The notes under the pieces are model-generated. The model saw only the letters and a program-made list of their open reading frames with translations, was not told where the DNA came from and ran no database searches. A stretch of DNA of 64,000 bases from Chimonanthus salicifolius (lineage: Eukaryota > Streptophyta > Magnoliopsida > Laurales > Calycanthaceae): assembly GCA_013350335.1 (NCBI GenBank), contig CM023535.1, forward strand, positions 26,876,617-26,940,616, read 5' to 3'. Made by a program: the position numbers and the translations under genes. Shown here one piece after another: positions 47,636 to 58,594 of the stretch; position 1 is the first letter of the stretch; each line of letters opens with the position of its first letter.

Positions 47636-48196
47636 GTGTTTGGCTCTAAGATCGTTGTTCAAGGATACCTGTGTAGTTTGGGGAAGCACATACTATGTGC
47701 TTAAGAGCCTTTGTCAATTGATGACAAAATGGGGGAGAAATTTAGAAACTTGGTAATAAGCTTGTGGAGAAACATAGATGTAGAAGCTTGGGGATAAGCT
47801 TGATTTATGTGGGAGTTGCATAGAAGTTTGGGGACTGGAATCCAATTCAATCATTATGGGGGAGCAATGAAGTGAAATTGAGAAAGATCTCTCAATCCCC
47901 AGTCCATGTAGTTTAGGGGAGCATTATTGATACATTACTCATGTTTTTGACAAATGAACCAATAAGGAGCTCTAGTTTCTTTCTAGATTGCATGTTGTGT
48001 ATGTACACAAGAAACTCTTGTGAAATGAAGCAAGCTGAGAAAGAATGTGAAGCAAGTCTAAAGTGTGCAATGTCATTTGAATAATTTGTATAATTTGTGT
48101 ATTACTTACATCAAATGATTTGTAATGGGATGGGACAAGTACATTGAGTCTGTAATTCATAGCTTCACAGTTTTGTCACGAATTGACAAAGGGGGA

Positions 48197-48242
48197 TGAA
48201 AGTTCACATTTTCAATGTGCTAGAACATCGTGATTGACCCTA

Positions 48243-48286
<44 letters not shown>

Positions 48287-50122
48287 GAGTGAATAGGTCA
48301 ATCCCATTTTTCATGGTGTTTACAAATTTTTTTATTTAAAGTGCAGCGAAATGTTTATCAAGAGATTTGTTTAGTGTGATAATTTCATTAAGCGACACAC
48401 TAAGATTATGACCCTTTACATAAACTTTGATTATCGATGCTTGTACACAATGTGTATAATGAGATAATCAATATGCAAAGTGATGTATGCTAAGAAGAGT
48501 ACTTAAATACTAAATAAAACACACATAGATCAAACACCACAAGACTAATTTAAAGTGGTCTGGTTAACCAACCTACGTCCACTGTTAGGACTGGCTCAAC
48601 CTAAGGCTATCTCCAAAATCCACTAAGTGGGGACTTACATCCTCACAATTAGAGTAGGAATTCCACCTCACTCAATTGGCTGGGAATTTCACCCACCACT
48701 GTCGAATAAGAATTCCACCTATCCATTGGGCCAGGAGTTCCACCCACCTCTGTGCCGGAGACACCGCTCCAGAATTTTTTATAGTAGTTCCGGGGTACCT
48801 CCCCTTAATCCACTTCGGAACAAAGGTTTTAAATAAAATTAAAACCAATAAGCACTTGTCTTCGAAGCTCTTTCTTCTGATGTGTGCTTCTTCGAGAATC
48901 CACCCATGTATGCCGACGCTCCCCCTAGTAGCCGTCGTTTAGCAATCACAGTCCAGAGTTTCAAGGAAACTGTTCTACTAAAAGTTTCCTAGTTTATGGT
49001 TCTCTCCTTCTCACTTTTAAACTCAATCCTCAGATTGGTTGTATATGATTTTTCATCATTCATCTCTCTCTCACAACTCAATCCATTTGATTGGTTGTAT
49101 TTGATTCCCCTAGTGTAAGCACGAGAGAGAGAGTGATCCTTCTATTGGCCCGTGTTAAGCTCACTGATAAAGATGTGGGTCCAACTGATCCGTCTAAAGA
49201 ATACCAATTGGTTGCATAAAGGTTGGTTTATATAGCGAAGGCAACCAGTTGTAGTAACAGTATTGTACCGACAGGTTGGTCGTACTGAGAGGTCGGTGAC
49301 TCGAAATGTTACCGTTACAATTCCGACCGTTGTGCATTAAGTGCACTCCCAACGGTAATATTCTTTCTCGGTCGACATGTTGTTTGTCACCGATGAGTCG
49401 ATACTTATGGTACCGAGGGGTCGGTCCATACGAGAAGCTCGTTCTGGTGCAAACATGCTTGATAGTAGTTTCAACTTAGAAACATGTTACCTAGAACGAC
49501 CTATCACCCATTACCGAGGAGTCGGTCCTGGCTACTCTTGATCGGTCTTGAACTACCGATATGTCTATTTTCTGGAGAGCCCACCTGAGTTTAAGTTCCA
49601 GAACACATAAATCTTGATCGAGGAGTCTTTGACCACGAGGGGTCATTTTAGCCTTTCACAGAGGGGTCGGTGCATAAGAGACTCTCGATCAGAGGCTTCC
49701 GCAGAATGACAGTTCAATGATGCAGAACCTATGTCAATCTGGTCGACCAGTCCTTGACCACAATGGGTCGATTCTGACTACACCGAGGGGTCAGTGAGAT
49801 AGACTGCTCGTGTTGACAGTGAACATAATTCATATTTCCAAGTTTGCTTCCATTTCACTGTCAAGCATCTTCACTAGGCTTTTTATGATTTAACCATTTG
49901 TTCTTCTAAGCCTAGGGATAGTCCTCTCTAAGGTTTGGGTACCACCTAAAGTCATCTATGGCCATAATACCTGTTTTGTGATTGCCATGACGATGAATTT
50001 CAATCCGGTGGAGCATGATCTTTACACTTGATCATCTTGGGTCTTCAAGCTTCCTGCAAGTGTTTCTTTCCGAGTCATGGAATTGACAAACATAGGGTCT
50101 TGGCCAAGCCGAGGCACTAACA
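48197..50122 (-). mobile_element. Solo LTR, family A (copy A3), inserted in a PPT
   Basis: On the minus strand it runs from TGTTAGTGCCTCGG to ...TGTGAACTTTCA, full length at 1926 bp. Its flanks are the two halves of a polypurine tract: ...CAAAGGGGGA before 48197 and GGGAGGAT after 50122, followed by the family C LTR. GGGA is repeated on both sides, a probable 4-5-bp TSD. The array region (about 49260-49800) and minus-strand TATA box (49235-49227) are present, with exact sites at 49391-49400, 49414-49423 and 49515-49524. Confidence 0.8.
48245..48285. repeat. 41-nt poly(G) run near the LTR A3 end
   Basis: An uninterrupted G run, the same position in the LTR as the 20-nt C run in copy A1 (10948-10967) read on the other strand. 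Length may be affected by sequencing or assembly. Confidence 0.85.
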
Positions 50123-50130
50123 GGGAGGAT

Positions 50131-51746
50131 TGTTAGTGCCCCGGCTCTTCGAGTCACCTATTTATCAACTCCGTGACTTGAGAGAAGTCTTGCCTCGGAA
50201 GAACATTGACATGAATCAAGACTCAAGTGAAGGTTGAATCAAGTTCAAGATTGGAGAAATATTTGAAGATTCAACATCATCATCATCAGAGTATGACAAT
50301 AACTCAGGTAAATTGACCATAGATGACTCTAGGGTGGACCCCACACCTCTAGAAAGACCTTGCCTAGGCTTAGATATCATATCTGGATAATTTAATCAAG
50401 CCTAAGTAAACATTGACATCCAACAAAACCAAGTGGACTTAACTTGGAAAACTGATGAACTGTCAAGTTGATCTATCGTGTCCCGGCGATCTATCGCCTT
50501 GGATAGGGACGACCCGTCGTGGTCATACAATCAATCGTCCAGATTGATAAAGGTTCTGGTTGGAAAAATATTGTCAAACACATTCAGCCTCAGGCCGATA
50601 CTATCGTGGGAATCACGATCCATCATGCTGGACAAAACAGGACCCATCGTGTTGTGGCGACCTATCGGCATGGATTTCCAGAGTTCAATTTTGAAACAAC
50701 TTTGTAAAATGCAACTGGTCTCAGGACGATACTATTGTCAGAGCACGACCCATCAGCACTAGATGTCACGATCCATCGTGAAGCACGATCAATCGTGGGT
50801 AACCGTTTTCGAACCGTTGAGGTGTATTAATGTGCAACGGTCTGGTTGGTGGATGTCACTTTCAGAACCTCATGATCATTGTGTGCCAAGATCGATCACC
50901 GACTTACTGTTTCGAAAAATTCTGGTCTGCCTCTATAAATACTCCACTGTTTGGAAATTTGAAAAATCCTTTATTGAGCATTTATGAACCTTATCTACCA
51001 GGGTTAATTGGCAAATTCCAAAGGCTAAGATCAGTGATCAAATCTCTCTGTGTTCTTCAGTTGGTGAATCATTTGAATCCAATCATATATTGATTGAGAT
51101 TGAAAAAGAGAAACGCAAACAAATCTAGGATCAACTTGTATATCCATATGCTAGAAACCATTCCCAAGGATTGTGATTGCTCATTCATCGGCGCATCTAC
51201 GTCATTAAGCGAGATCACATTGGGAGAGACTCTACGGAAGCATATTTACATTTGCAAAGCTACAAAGGCAAGTGCTTCTCTTGTTTGATTTATTTTTATA
51301 TCATCTTGTTAAATGGTTGTTCTTGAATCACTATAAAAAATAGAAGGATAAGGATTAGATCGGGGTTGGTCGAACCTTTCAAAATTAGGATTGAGTTGGG
51401 TGAAAGTCTCACTTTATTTGAGTAAGGTGTAATTCTTTCTCTATTCATGCGGGCGTAATTCCGCACATAGTGAATTTGGGATAGTCCAAGATTGGGTGAG
51501 TCCATCAGTGGATATAGGAGGGATTTACTCCGAACCACTTTATATCGGGTGTATTGGACTTTGCATGTGTGATTGATTATTTATCTTGTACACTCTTGAA
51601 TCACACACTTGATTAATCTTGCTCATTCTGCTGCGTATATTGTAGATTAATCGAGAAATTTAAAAAGGCCATTAAAATTGGAGATTGTCCTATTCACCCC
51701 CCCTCCCCTCTTAGGGTCAATCGTGTTCTAGCACTGAGAACTTTCA
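50131..51746 (+). repeat. LTR of family C with U3 palindrome array
   Basis: Starts TGTTAGTGCCCCGGCT after the PPT half GGGAGGAT and ends CTAGCACTGAGAACTTTCA. Exact CGA-N4-TCG sites are at 50487-50496, 50510-50519, 50658-50667, 50769-50778 and 50786-50795, with the TATA box CTATAAATA at about 50933-50941. The array sequence differs from family A, but the half-site spacing is the same. Confidence 0.8.
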
Positions 51747-52110
51747 TGAGGAATAAGAAAATGATAGAGACATAAAAGATGATGTAGCCATAATTACACA
51801 GAGAATAAGAAGAATGTTAATGAGAAAGAAGAACTTAGAAGGAATCCATTAAAAAAGAAAGGCTTCAACGGACAATCAAGCAAGAAAGAATCCACTATAA
51901 TTTGCTTTGGGTGCAACAAAACTGGCCATTGAGAGTTGATTGTCTTCTATCAAAGAAAGAGGCAAAAAACTCAAGAAGAAAGCATTAAAAGCCTCATGGG
52001 ACGAATTCGATGAAAGTGGATCGGAGGGAGAATCAAAAGATCAAGAAATGGCAAATCTTTGTCTCATGCCACATGTCTTTCTTCTTACCTAGTGAGGAGG
52101 TGTTGTAGAG
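51747..52110 (+). pseudogene. Partial second internal region with gag knuckle
   Basis: The sequence matches 44798-45000, then carries ICFGCNKTGH, the start of a CCHC knuckle (about 51900-51930). It ends in unrelated sequence. It implies that this LTR was shared by two element units, as after unequal recombination. Confidence 0.65.
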
Positions 52111-53640
52111 TTGAGGAGAATGATTGAGCTTTTTTTGCCAGAAAAGATGTGTATGTCTTTTTATGAGAGATATCCTGCAAATGAGAGACAGGGCTTGGGA
52201 TGGAATCAAGCCGATGTAGTTTATGACCGGCCATACATCTATTAATAATATTCAATCTTGGTTCATCATTATAATCATAAGTTAGAATTCTGTGTCTGAT
52301 TTCTTTTAGTTTTACTTTTCTATTTAACGAGGTCAAGAATCATTTTGTTGATAACTCCATAATCTAACATATTTTTAAAGGTCTATTTCTCCTCCTTATA
52401 CTCGTGATTCGAATCCTCTCTTGTCTATGCAATCTTCAATGTTTAATCTTCAATCAAAATGTATAAAGTGGCGTAGGACAAATATAAAGAGGTAGAATAG
52501 AAAGTGGAGATGTTTGTGAACATGTGAGGTGTGAAGAGGACATTCCAACTTCAATCCAAAGCTTCATTTTCAGTGTTTCAAAGGATGAGGACCACCTAGC
52601 CGCAGCTTAATTTTGAGTGTTTCATAGGATGAGGACCACCTAGCTGCGGCTTCATTTTCATTTTCCATTCACAAATCAAATTACAGAGACAAGTGGTTTC
52701 ACATGTTGAAACTGTGGCTCGATTCAACACAGCCTGTGCTAAAACAGATTTGGCATCCAACTGAACAGCAGGGGCTGGAAAATTGGAGAAAATCTCTCTA
52801 GATTTTCTAGGATTTAACACCGTATTTTGCATGGGATTTAATTAGTAATATGCATACAAGTTGGAAAGGAAAGTTGCTTAATGAATTTTAAGCAAGCATA
52901 TCATCATAAGATATGCTGGACGTGCATGAGTTTGTGAAGCTCAATATAGGAAGCTTCAGTGGGCCCATGAGGTTTGACGTGGATGTGGGTAAATCTAAAA
53001 GATATATGTGGCTGATCTTGAGGTAATTTGTTGCCATATATGGATGGGTATTTTCAGTATGTTTCCATCATAAATGGATATGTCACATGGTGGGTGAGCT
53101 GGTTGGATATTCTCAGCATAGATGTGTAGCGTTATATTAAGGCACCTTCGTTGGGCACAGGCAGATGAGAGGAGACACACGGCAAGATGTAGATCTTGGC
53201 CGAGTGCTGTATGTGTGGAATCTCAGGAGCAACACACGGCAGAGAAGAACCAAAGAAGGGAACGGCCTTTTGGCCGTGGGCTTCTATGCCTTCGGGTCTC
53301 AAGCCTTTGGCCAAGTGTTGTATGTGATGAGGGCCTGACATGGCCGCATGCAGGAAAGGGTGTGTGAGGAATCACACCATCAACGGCAGAGGAGGACAGT
53401 CGATGGCCAGAGAGGGGCGTAAGCAACAGTGCAATACCGCTGCAGATCTGGGTTGTCAGATCTGTGAGTAGCAGCCAGCAGGAGTGCGGTTGGAGAGATG
53501 AAGCCCTTTCGCCAGAGCAGAGGTGGAGATCTGTGTGCGTGAGACACACCATCATCGGAGACGCTCGCGTTTGAGAAGCATATCGGGAGTTGCTCGTAGG
53601 ACGCAGGAAACGTAGAGGGAGGAACACAGAAGTTGGGTTC
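52111..53640. other. Spacer with a 44-bp tandem duplication
   Basis: No gene identified. A two-copy tandem repeat with period 44 starts at 52561 and 52605 (core GGATGAGGACCACCTAGC), with a partial third copy. The GC-richer part at 53130-53640 contains no protein I recognise. Confidence 0.6.
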
Positions 53641-55265
53641 ACTATTCTAGGTATGAGAGAGACTCACATCAACTGAGAGGTGGCGTCGATGTGTCTTATA
53701 GTTGGGTGTACAAGGGGCTCGGGACTTCGGGTTTGGGCTCATGACTCAAGGGAGTCATCTTATTGTACATGTATATTCTTTCTCTCTTTTATAGTGAATA
53801 TTTTGTCGCTCCGTGGACGTAGGCCAGGTGGGCTGAACCACGTTAAAATATTGTCTTGTGCTCTGTTTTATTTCCGTTCGAATTTTTCTTGTTTCCGCGC
53901 GTAACGCTAACATCAGATCCACTTCATATCTAATGAGTCAAAGTTGTATTGGCCAATCTAAAAGGTAAACTCTTCACTTGACATTTTATTTGACGATTCT
54001 CCTAGCATAGATGATTTGCATGAGCTATTAAATGCTACATGCAATGAGCTTAAAAGGTAAGGAAAGAAAAATGTTGTGCTAAAACAAGAGTCCTCACTCT
54101 CAATTGAAATCGAAAAATTGAAGAGCCTAGATGAAAATTTGAAAAGTGAGAATGAGGAACTTGCTTTGAAACTTCATGTCCATATAAATCTTGAATTGGA
54201 AAATAAGGGATTAAGAGAAAAAATTGAGAAACTCACCTCAAAGACCAAATCCAAATAAGCTTGAAAAAGAAAACATAAGGTTAAAAAAGAAAATTGAGGA
54301 CTTATTCAAATCCCTTACAAAATTTACATATGAGAAAGAAAATTTGAACATACTTCTAAACAATCAAAGATGTGTTCTCAACAAGAAAAACTTAGGATAT
54401 AATCTAAATATCAAAAAGTCTTCACTTCAAAAACTTCTTTATAAAAACCACATCTTCTAGCTCTGCGTCACAACGAACATGCAATAATTGTGGAGAATTG
54501 GGTCACATTCTTCAATCTTGCCCAAAGGACATGAGTCTTTCAAAACATGATTTAATGAAAGAACTTCCAAAAACTAAGTTTTTGAAAGATAAAATTTGTG
54601 ATGCATGTCAATTTTGAAAACAAATTAAAATCACATTAAAAAAGAAACAAGGATATCTCTACCACTAGACCTCTTGAATTGTTGCATATGGATTTGATTG
54701 GTCCTAGTATAATTGCTAGCTTGGGTAGTACATTTTATGCCTTGTGATTGTTGATAACTTCTCTAGATTTACATGGGTGTTGTTCTTTTTTCCAAAAATG
54801 AAGCACACATCATATTTGCCAAATTTTGTAAAAGTGTCCAAAATGAAGAAGGCTATTCAATTAACTACATTATGAGTGATAGGGGTAGAGAATTCGATAA
54901 TTATTGAAAAATTTTATGGCGAAAATGGCTTTTGAACACAACTTTTCAAACCCTAAAACCCCACAATAAAATGAAATAGTAATGTAGTGATAGGGTAGAG
55001 AATTCAATAACTATTGAAAAGTTTCGTGACGAAAATGGTTTTTGAACACAACTTTTCAGCTCCTAAAACACCACAATAAAATGAAATAGTCAAATGGAAG
55101 AATATGTCCCTCCAAGAGATGGATAAAACCATGCTCAATGAACATAGTTTTACCAAAGTATTTTTAGGTTGAAGTTGCGAACACAGCTTGCTATGTCATT
55201 AGTAGAGTTATAATTAGAAAACACTTGGATAAAACTCCTTTTGAGCTTTGAAAAGAAAGAAAATC
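53641..55265 (+). pseudogene. Degraded Ty1-copia fragment (LTR end, gag, integrase)
   Basis: An LTR-like end with the copia-typical stretch CTCCGTGGACGTAGGCCAGG (about 53810-53830) ends near CGCTAACA (53912). Downstream are gag coiled-coil parts (SIDDLHELLNATCNELKR; SLSIEIEKLKSLDENLKSEN, 54076-54258), a decayed knuckle region (about 54480-54530) and the integrase core (NFSRFTWVLFFSKNEAHIIF, then MSDRGREFDN near 54870-54900). RT and RNase H are absent and stops are frequent. The integrase contains a 111-bp tandem duplication (54875 and 54986). Confidence 0.65.
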
Positions 55266-55526
55266 GAACAAGTTAATTATGAATATTTTTATCATTTAAA
55301 TTACTAAAATAATAATATTTTATCTGTTTATAAAAATAGAGCGGCCAATCTATAACCTAGGCACATGTAAATATCTATTTTAAAATAAAATAAATGAGGA
55401 CAGCTAGCTGTTTTAGACTTTTTCTTATGTGATGGCAGTCCACTTGTGAGATTTCAATAAATTGAATATTGTCCAAATCAACAAATGGGTAGGTCTGAGT
55501 CACACCCAATTACTAAATTTGGTAAA

Positions 55527-55694
55527 TTTTTTTTTTTGAATTTATATGTGGAAAACTGTGAGATACTATACGTAAAATCCATACGGTGAGTCCACTACCC
55601 TTATGACACACCAATATTAGGTCATGAAAGCTAGAACTCACAACCTCTCACTTTCTAAAATGGGAGACAACCAATTGAACTAAACTATATCTCC
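55527..55694 (-). mobile_element. tRNA-derived SINE, same family as 22630-22794
   Basis: On the minus strand the head TAGTTCAATTGGTTG and the GTGGGTTCGAACC-like B-box (decayed to GTGAGTTCTAGC) precede a body matching the 22.6-kb copy (ATTGGTGTGTCATAAGGGTA). It ends in a T run (plus 55527-55537), its poly(A) tail. Confidence 0.7.
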
Positions 55695-55803
55695 TTTGAG
55701 GTAGCTTGGACCCGTTACCCATCATGTCGATAGGACACACTAAGATTAGACTATGAAAATTGAAATCCACAACCTTCCACTTCTTAACATGGAAGTGAAC
55801 CAA

Positions 55804-55805
<2 letters not shown>

Positions 55806-55889
<84 letters not shown>
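55806..55889. repeat. (AT)n microsatellite, about 84 bp
   Basis: A perfect dinucleotide run directly next to the 5' end of a partial minus-strand SINE. Confidence 0.95.
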
Positions 55890-55893
<4 letters not shown>

Positions 55894-56030
55894 CGTTATC
55901 TCATGTCGATGAAGCTGAATGGGACCTGTACCATTGTACAGAGACAGACCTTCGTCTACTTTCGCTGGTTCACTGAACCCAGAAGCCAAGTTGCAGGTTG
56001 TGGGTTGACTTAAAATCTAATTTACTACGG

Positions 56031-56751
56031 AATTTTTTATTAAAATCAGAAAAATAAAATAAGTGAAAATTAGGATCCAAAATTTACATATATTAGATAA
56101 TTTTATATTTAAATATAGTGCTAATAAAAAGAACACCTTAATTGAATTAATAGAATTATGTTTTTAAGCTCTAAAAAATTGATAGCTATAAATTTTTAAT
56201 AATTCTTTAACTTTTCAATTCAACGTACGCTCCACTTTGCTTCCATCTCAAGAGCTCATTTTATTTTTTGACCAAGAGAAAATTTCTTGTTATTTTTGAA
56301 AAATTCAGCCAAAATTTATTAATTATACATATTTGAATTGATATTCTGACTAAAAAGCTCGGTTGAAATTCATAACTGAAGTAATGGGTTTACTAGTAAG
56401 ATCTATGTATGAAAATAGATATTTTTAAATGCTATAAATTGTAATAATTTTTAATTATTATTTTAATTTTAATATTTTAACTTACATTAATTTAATAAAT
56501 CACCTTAGTAAAAAGTTCCAAGTGTATCTTAATTGAATAAATCAGGCTTTCTTTGTTGAATTTTCAAATCTTATAGACTATATTTATCAAAATCTAAAAG
56601 TTCAAATTACAAGTTTAAAATAATAATAAAAATTAAAAATTCATTCACACTTTATCTATATTTCCCCCACATACCTATCAGATCCAATATTAAACAGTGT
56701 TAATCATACATTTTAATATACTAATATTAACTCCTCATACTAATTTTTTTA
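56031..56751. other. AT-rich spacer, no gene seen
   Basis: AT-rich with no recognisable element. It abuts the MULE end at 56752. Confidence 0.6.
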
Positions 56752-58085
56752 GGGAGCACTTACACACACCCGGTTTTTCTGCCTCTACACACCCGAATTC
56801 GGAAATTCGGGTGAAATTACGATTCTGCCCCCGCGTTTCCATTCATTCGAATGAATTCCCAGTTCATTTTGTCATTCATTCGAATGAATGGATTCATTCG
56901 AATGAATCACCAGTTCATTTTCGATTCATTCGAATGAATCACCGGTTCATTTTGGATTCATTCGAATGAATGGGCTGAACAGTAACACGGAGTACTGTTC
57001 AGCCCGATCATTCGAATGCCCAGTCGTTCGAATCCGCCGAATGGATTCATTCGAATGAATGACCAGTTCATCTTGGCATTCATTCGAATGAATCAATTCA
57101 TTCGAATGACTGGACATTCATTCGAATGATCGGGCTGAACAGTACTCCGTGTTACTGTTCAACCCGATCATTCGAATCATTCGCACACGATTCCGCTGAA
57201 TACATTCATTCGAATGAATGACCAGTCATTCGAATACACGATTCCGCTGAATACATTCATTCGAATGAATGACCAGTCATTCGAATGAATGGGCTGAACA
57301 GTAACACGGAGTACTGTTCAGCCCGATCATTCGATTCATTCGCATACACAGCATTCATTCGAATGAATCAACTGATTCATTCGAATGAATGCCTTCAAAC
57401 GTGCATTCATTCGAATGAATCAGATGATTCATTCGAATGAATGTATCAGAGGCTGCCACGGAATGACAGTCCCTCTGGTTCAGCTGATTCATTCGAATGA
57501 ATCAGCCCATTCATTCGAATGAATCCTCTGTTATCGGGCATTCATTCGAATGAATGGGATGATTCATTCGAATGAATGCATCAGAGGCTGTCTGGGAATG
57601 ACAGTCCAGGCATTCATTCGAATGAATCAGCCCATTCATTCGAATGAATGCCTGAAAATGTGCATTCATTCGAATGAATGGGCTGATTCATTCGAATGAA
57701 TGCCCTGGACTGCCATTCTCAGGCAGCCTCTGATGCATTCATTCGAATGAATCAGCCCATTCATTCGAATGAATGCCTGAAAATGTGCATTCATTCGAAT
57801 GAATGACATGATTCATTCGAATGAATGCCCTGGACTGCCACTCTCAGGCAGCCTCTGATGCATTCATTCGAATGAATCAGCCCATTCATTCGAATGAATA
57901 CCTGAAAATGTGCATTCATTCGAATGAATGGGCTGATTCATTCGAATGAATTCCTGGACTGCCATTCTCAGGCAGTCTCTGATGCATTCATTCGAATGAA
58001 TCAGACCATTCATTCGAATGAATGCACGTTTTCAAGGCATTCATTCGAATGAATGGGCTGATTCATTCGAATGAATGAAACTTAT
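56752..58085. repeat. Left TIR, 33 copies of the palindrome ATTCATTCGAATGAAT
   Basis: The 16-bp unit is its own reverse complement. I count about 33 exact copies from 56840 to 58080 plus several partial ones. The inner part (about 57440-58080) is a higher-order repeat of roughly 125 bp that carries the spacer CTGCC.TTCTCAGGCAGCCTC or its inverse. The outer part has three copies of a hairpin-like GGGCTGAACAGTA...TACTGTTCAGCCC (about 56970, 57130, 57292). The array ends just before the TATA box at 58083. Confidence 0.92.
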
Positions 58086-58594
58086 ATATAAATCGATCCA
58101 CGAAATTTCACTCGTCTCATTCCATTCAAAACCCTAAACCCTCGTTTCCCTCTCCCTCTCCCTTCTCCCTTGAACCCCTTTCTCAATCCCTTCTCCCTTA
58201 AAACTTAAACCCCATTTTCAACACCCACTTTTCACCCTTAAACCCCTTTTGCAAACATTTCTCCCTACAACCTCATTTTCAACCCCCTTTTCAACTCTCT
58301 TTTCAATCCCAAACCCTTGAACCCCATTTCAATCCCAAACCCTTATACTCCATTTTGAACCACGTTTTTCAAATAATTAACCCTAAAACCTCATTTTCAA
58401 CCCCCCTTTTTAATCCCAAAACAATGAACCCCTTTTAAATCCCAAACCCTTAAAAAAAAATCATTCCCATTTTCAACACACTCACTCTCTCAATCTGTTA
58501 CCTCGGGTCGAAGTTATCTCTCTCAAGCTAATGTCTGGATCTCGTATCTCGAATCGAAGGTAAGTCCTATCTCAGTTTTTTTCTAGAAATCATT
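58083..58594 (+). promoter_or_regulatory. TATA box and pyrimidine-rich leader of the MULE transposase gene
   Basis: TATATATAA (58083-58091) follows the last palindrome. The next 500 bp are C/T-rich with repeated ACCCTTAAACCCC-like runs and no ATG-led frame of note, up to the ATG at 58595. Confidence 0.6.

Larger units (their letters stand above)
44321..51746 (+). mobile_element. Pol-less SIRE-like LTR element (copy 2) with accessory gene
   Basis: Order on the plus strand: the 3' part of a 5' LTR (44321-44797, cut by element B), a gag remnant starting TGAGGAATAA (44798-45110), the internal promoter-like array (45655-45762), the accessory pseudogene (46014-47635), a purine-rich region (47680-48196), a PPT split by a nested LTR (48188-48196 and 50123-50130) and a 3' LTR (50131-51746). 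No PBS follows the 5' LTR and no pol domains exist. Its internal sequence matches copy 1 (45121-45340 versus 6145-6400). After the 3' LTR the internal start TGAGGAATAAG appears again, giving an LTR-internal-LTR-internal arrangement. Confidence 0.7.
55262..56030. repeat. Duplicated segment, copy 2 (partner at 24055-24520), split by SINEs and (AT)n
   Basis: Left half 55262-55525 and right half about 55895-56030 match the 24-kb copy. Between them lie a minus-strand SINE (55527-55694), a second partial SINE (about 55700-55805) and the AT tract. Confidence 0.75.

Noticed and set aside
53122..53642. Overlapping frames in a GC-richer stretch (a possible host gene)
   Set aside because: No protein motif or splice structure was recognised, and frames on both strands have similar length.
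56697..56969. Frame with HSNEFPVHF-type repeats at the left MULE end
   Set aside because: It is a translation of the palindromic array with no other support.
56840..58080. A CRISPR-like array of repeats and spacers in the MULE arm
   Set aside because: The units are perfect palindromes with irregular, mutually related spacers in a plant transposon TIR; there are no cas genes.
58531..58594. An extra 5' exon of the transposase (ATG at 58531, donor-like GTAAGT at 58560)
   Set aside because: The implied intron would be only 16-27 bp, below plausible plant intron length, and the 27-bp version is out of frame.
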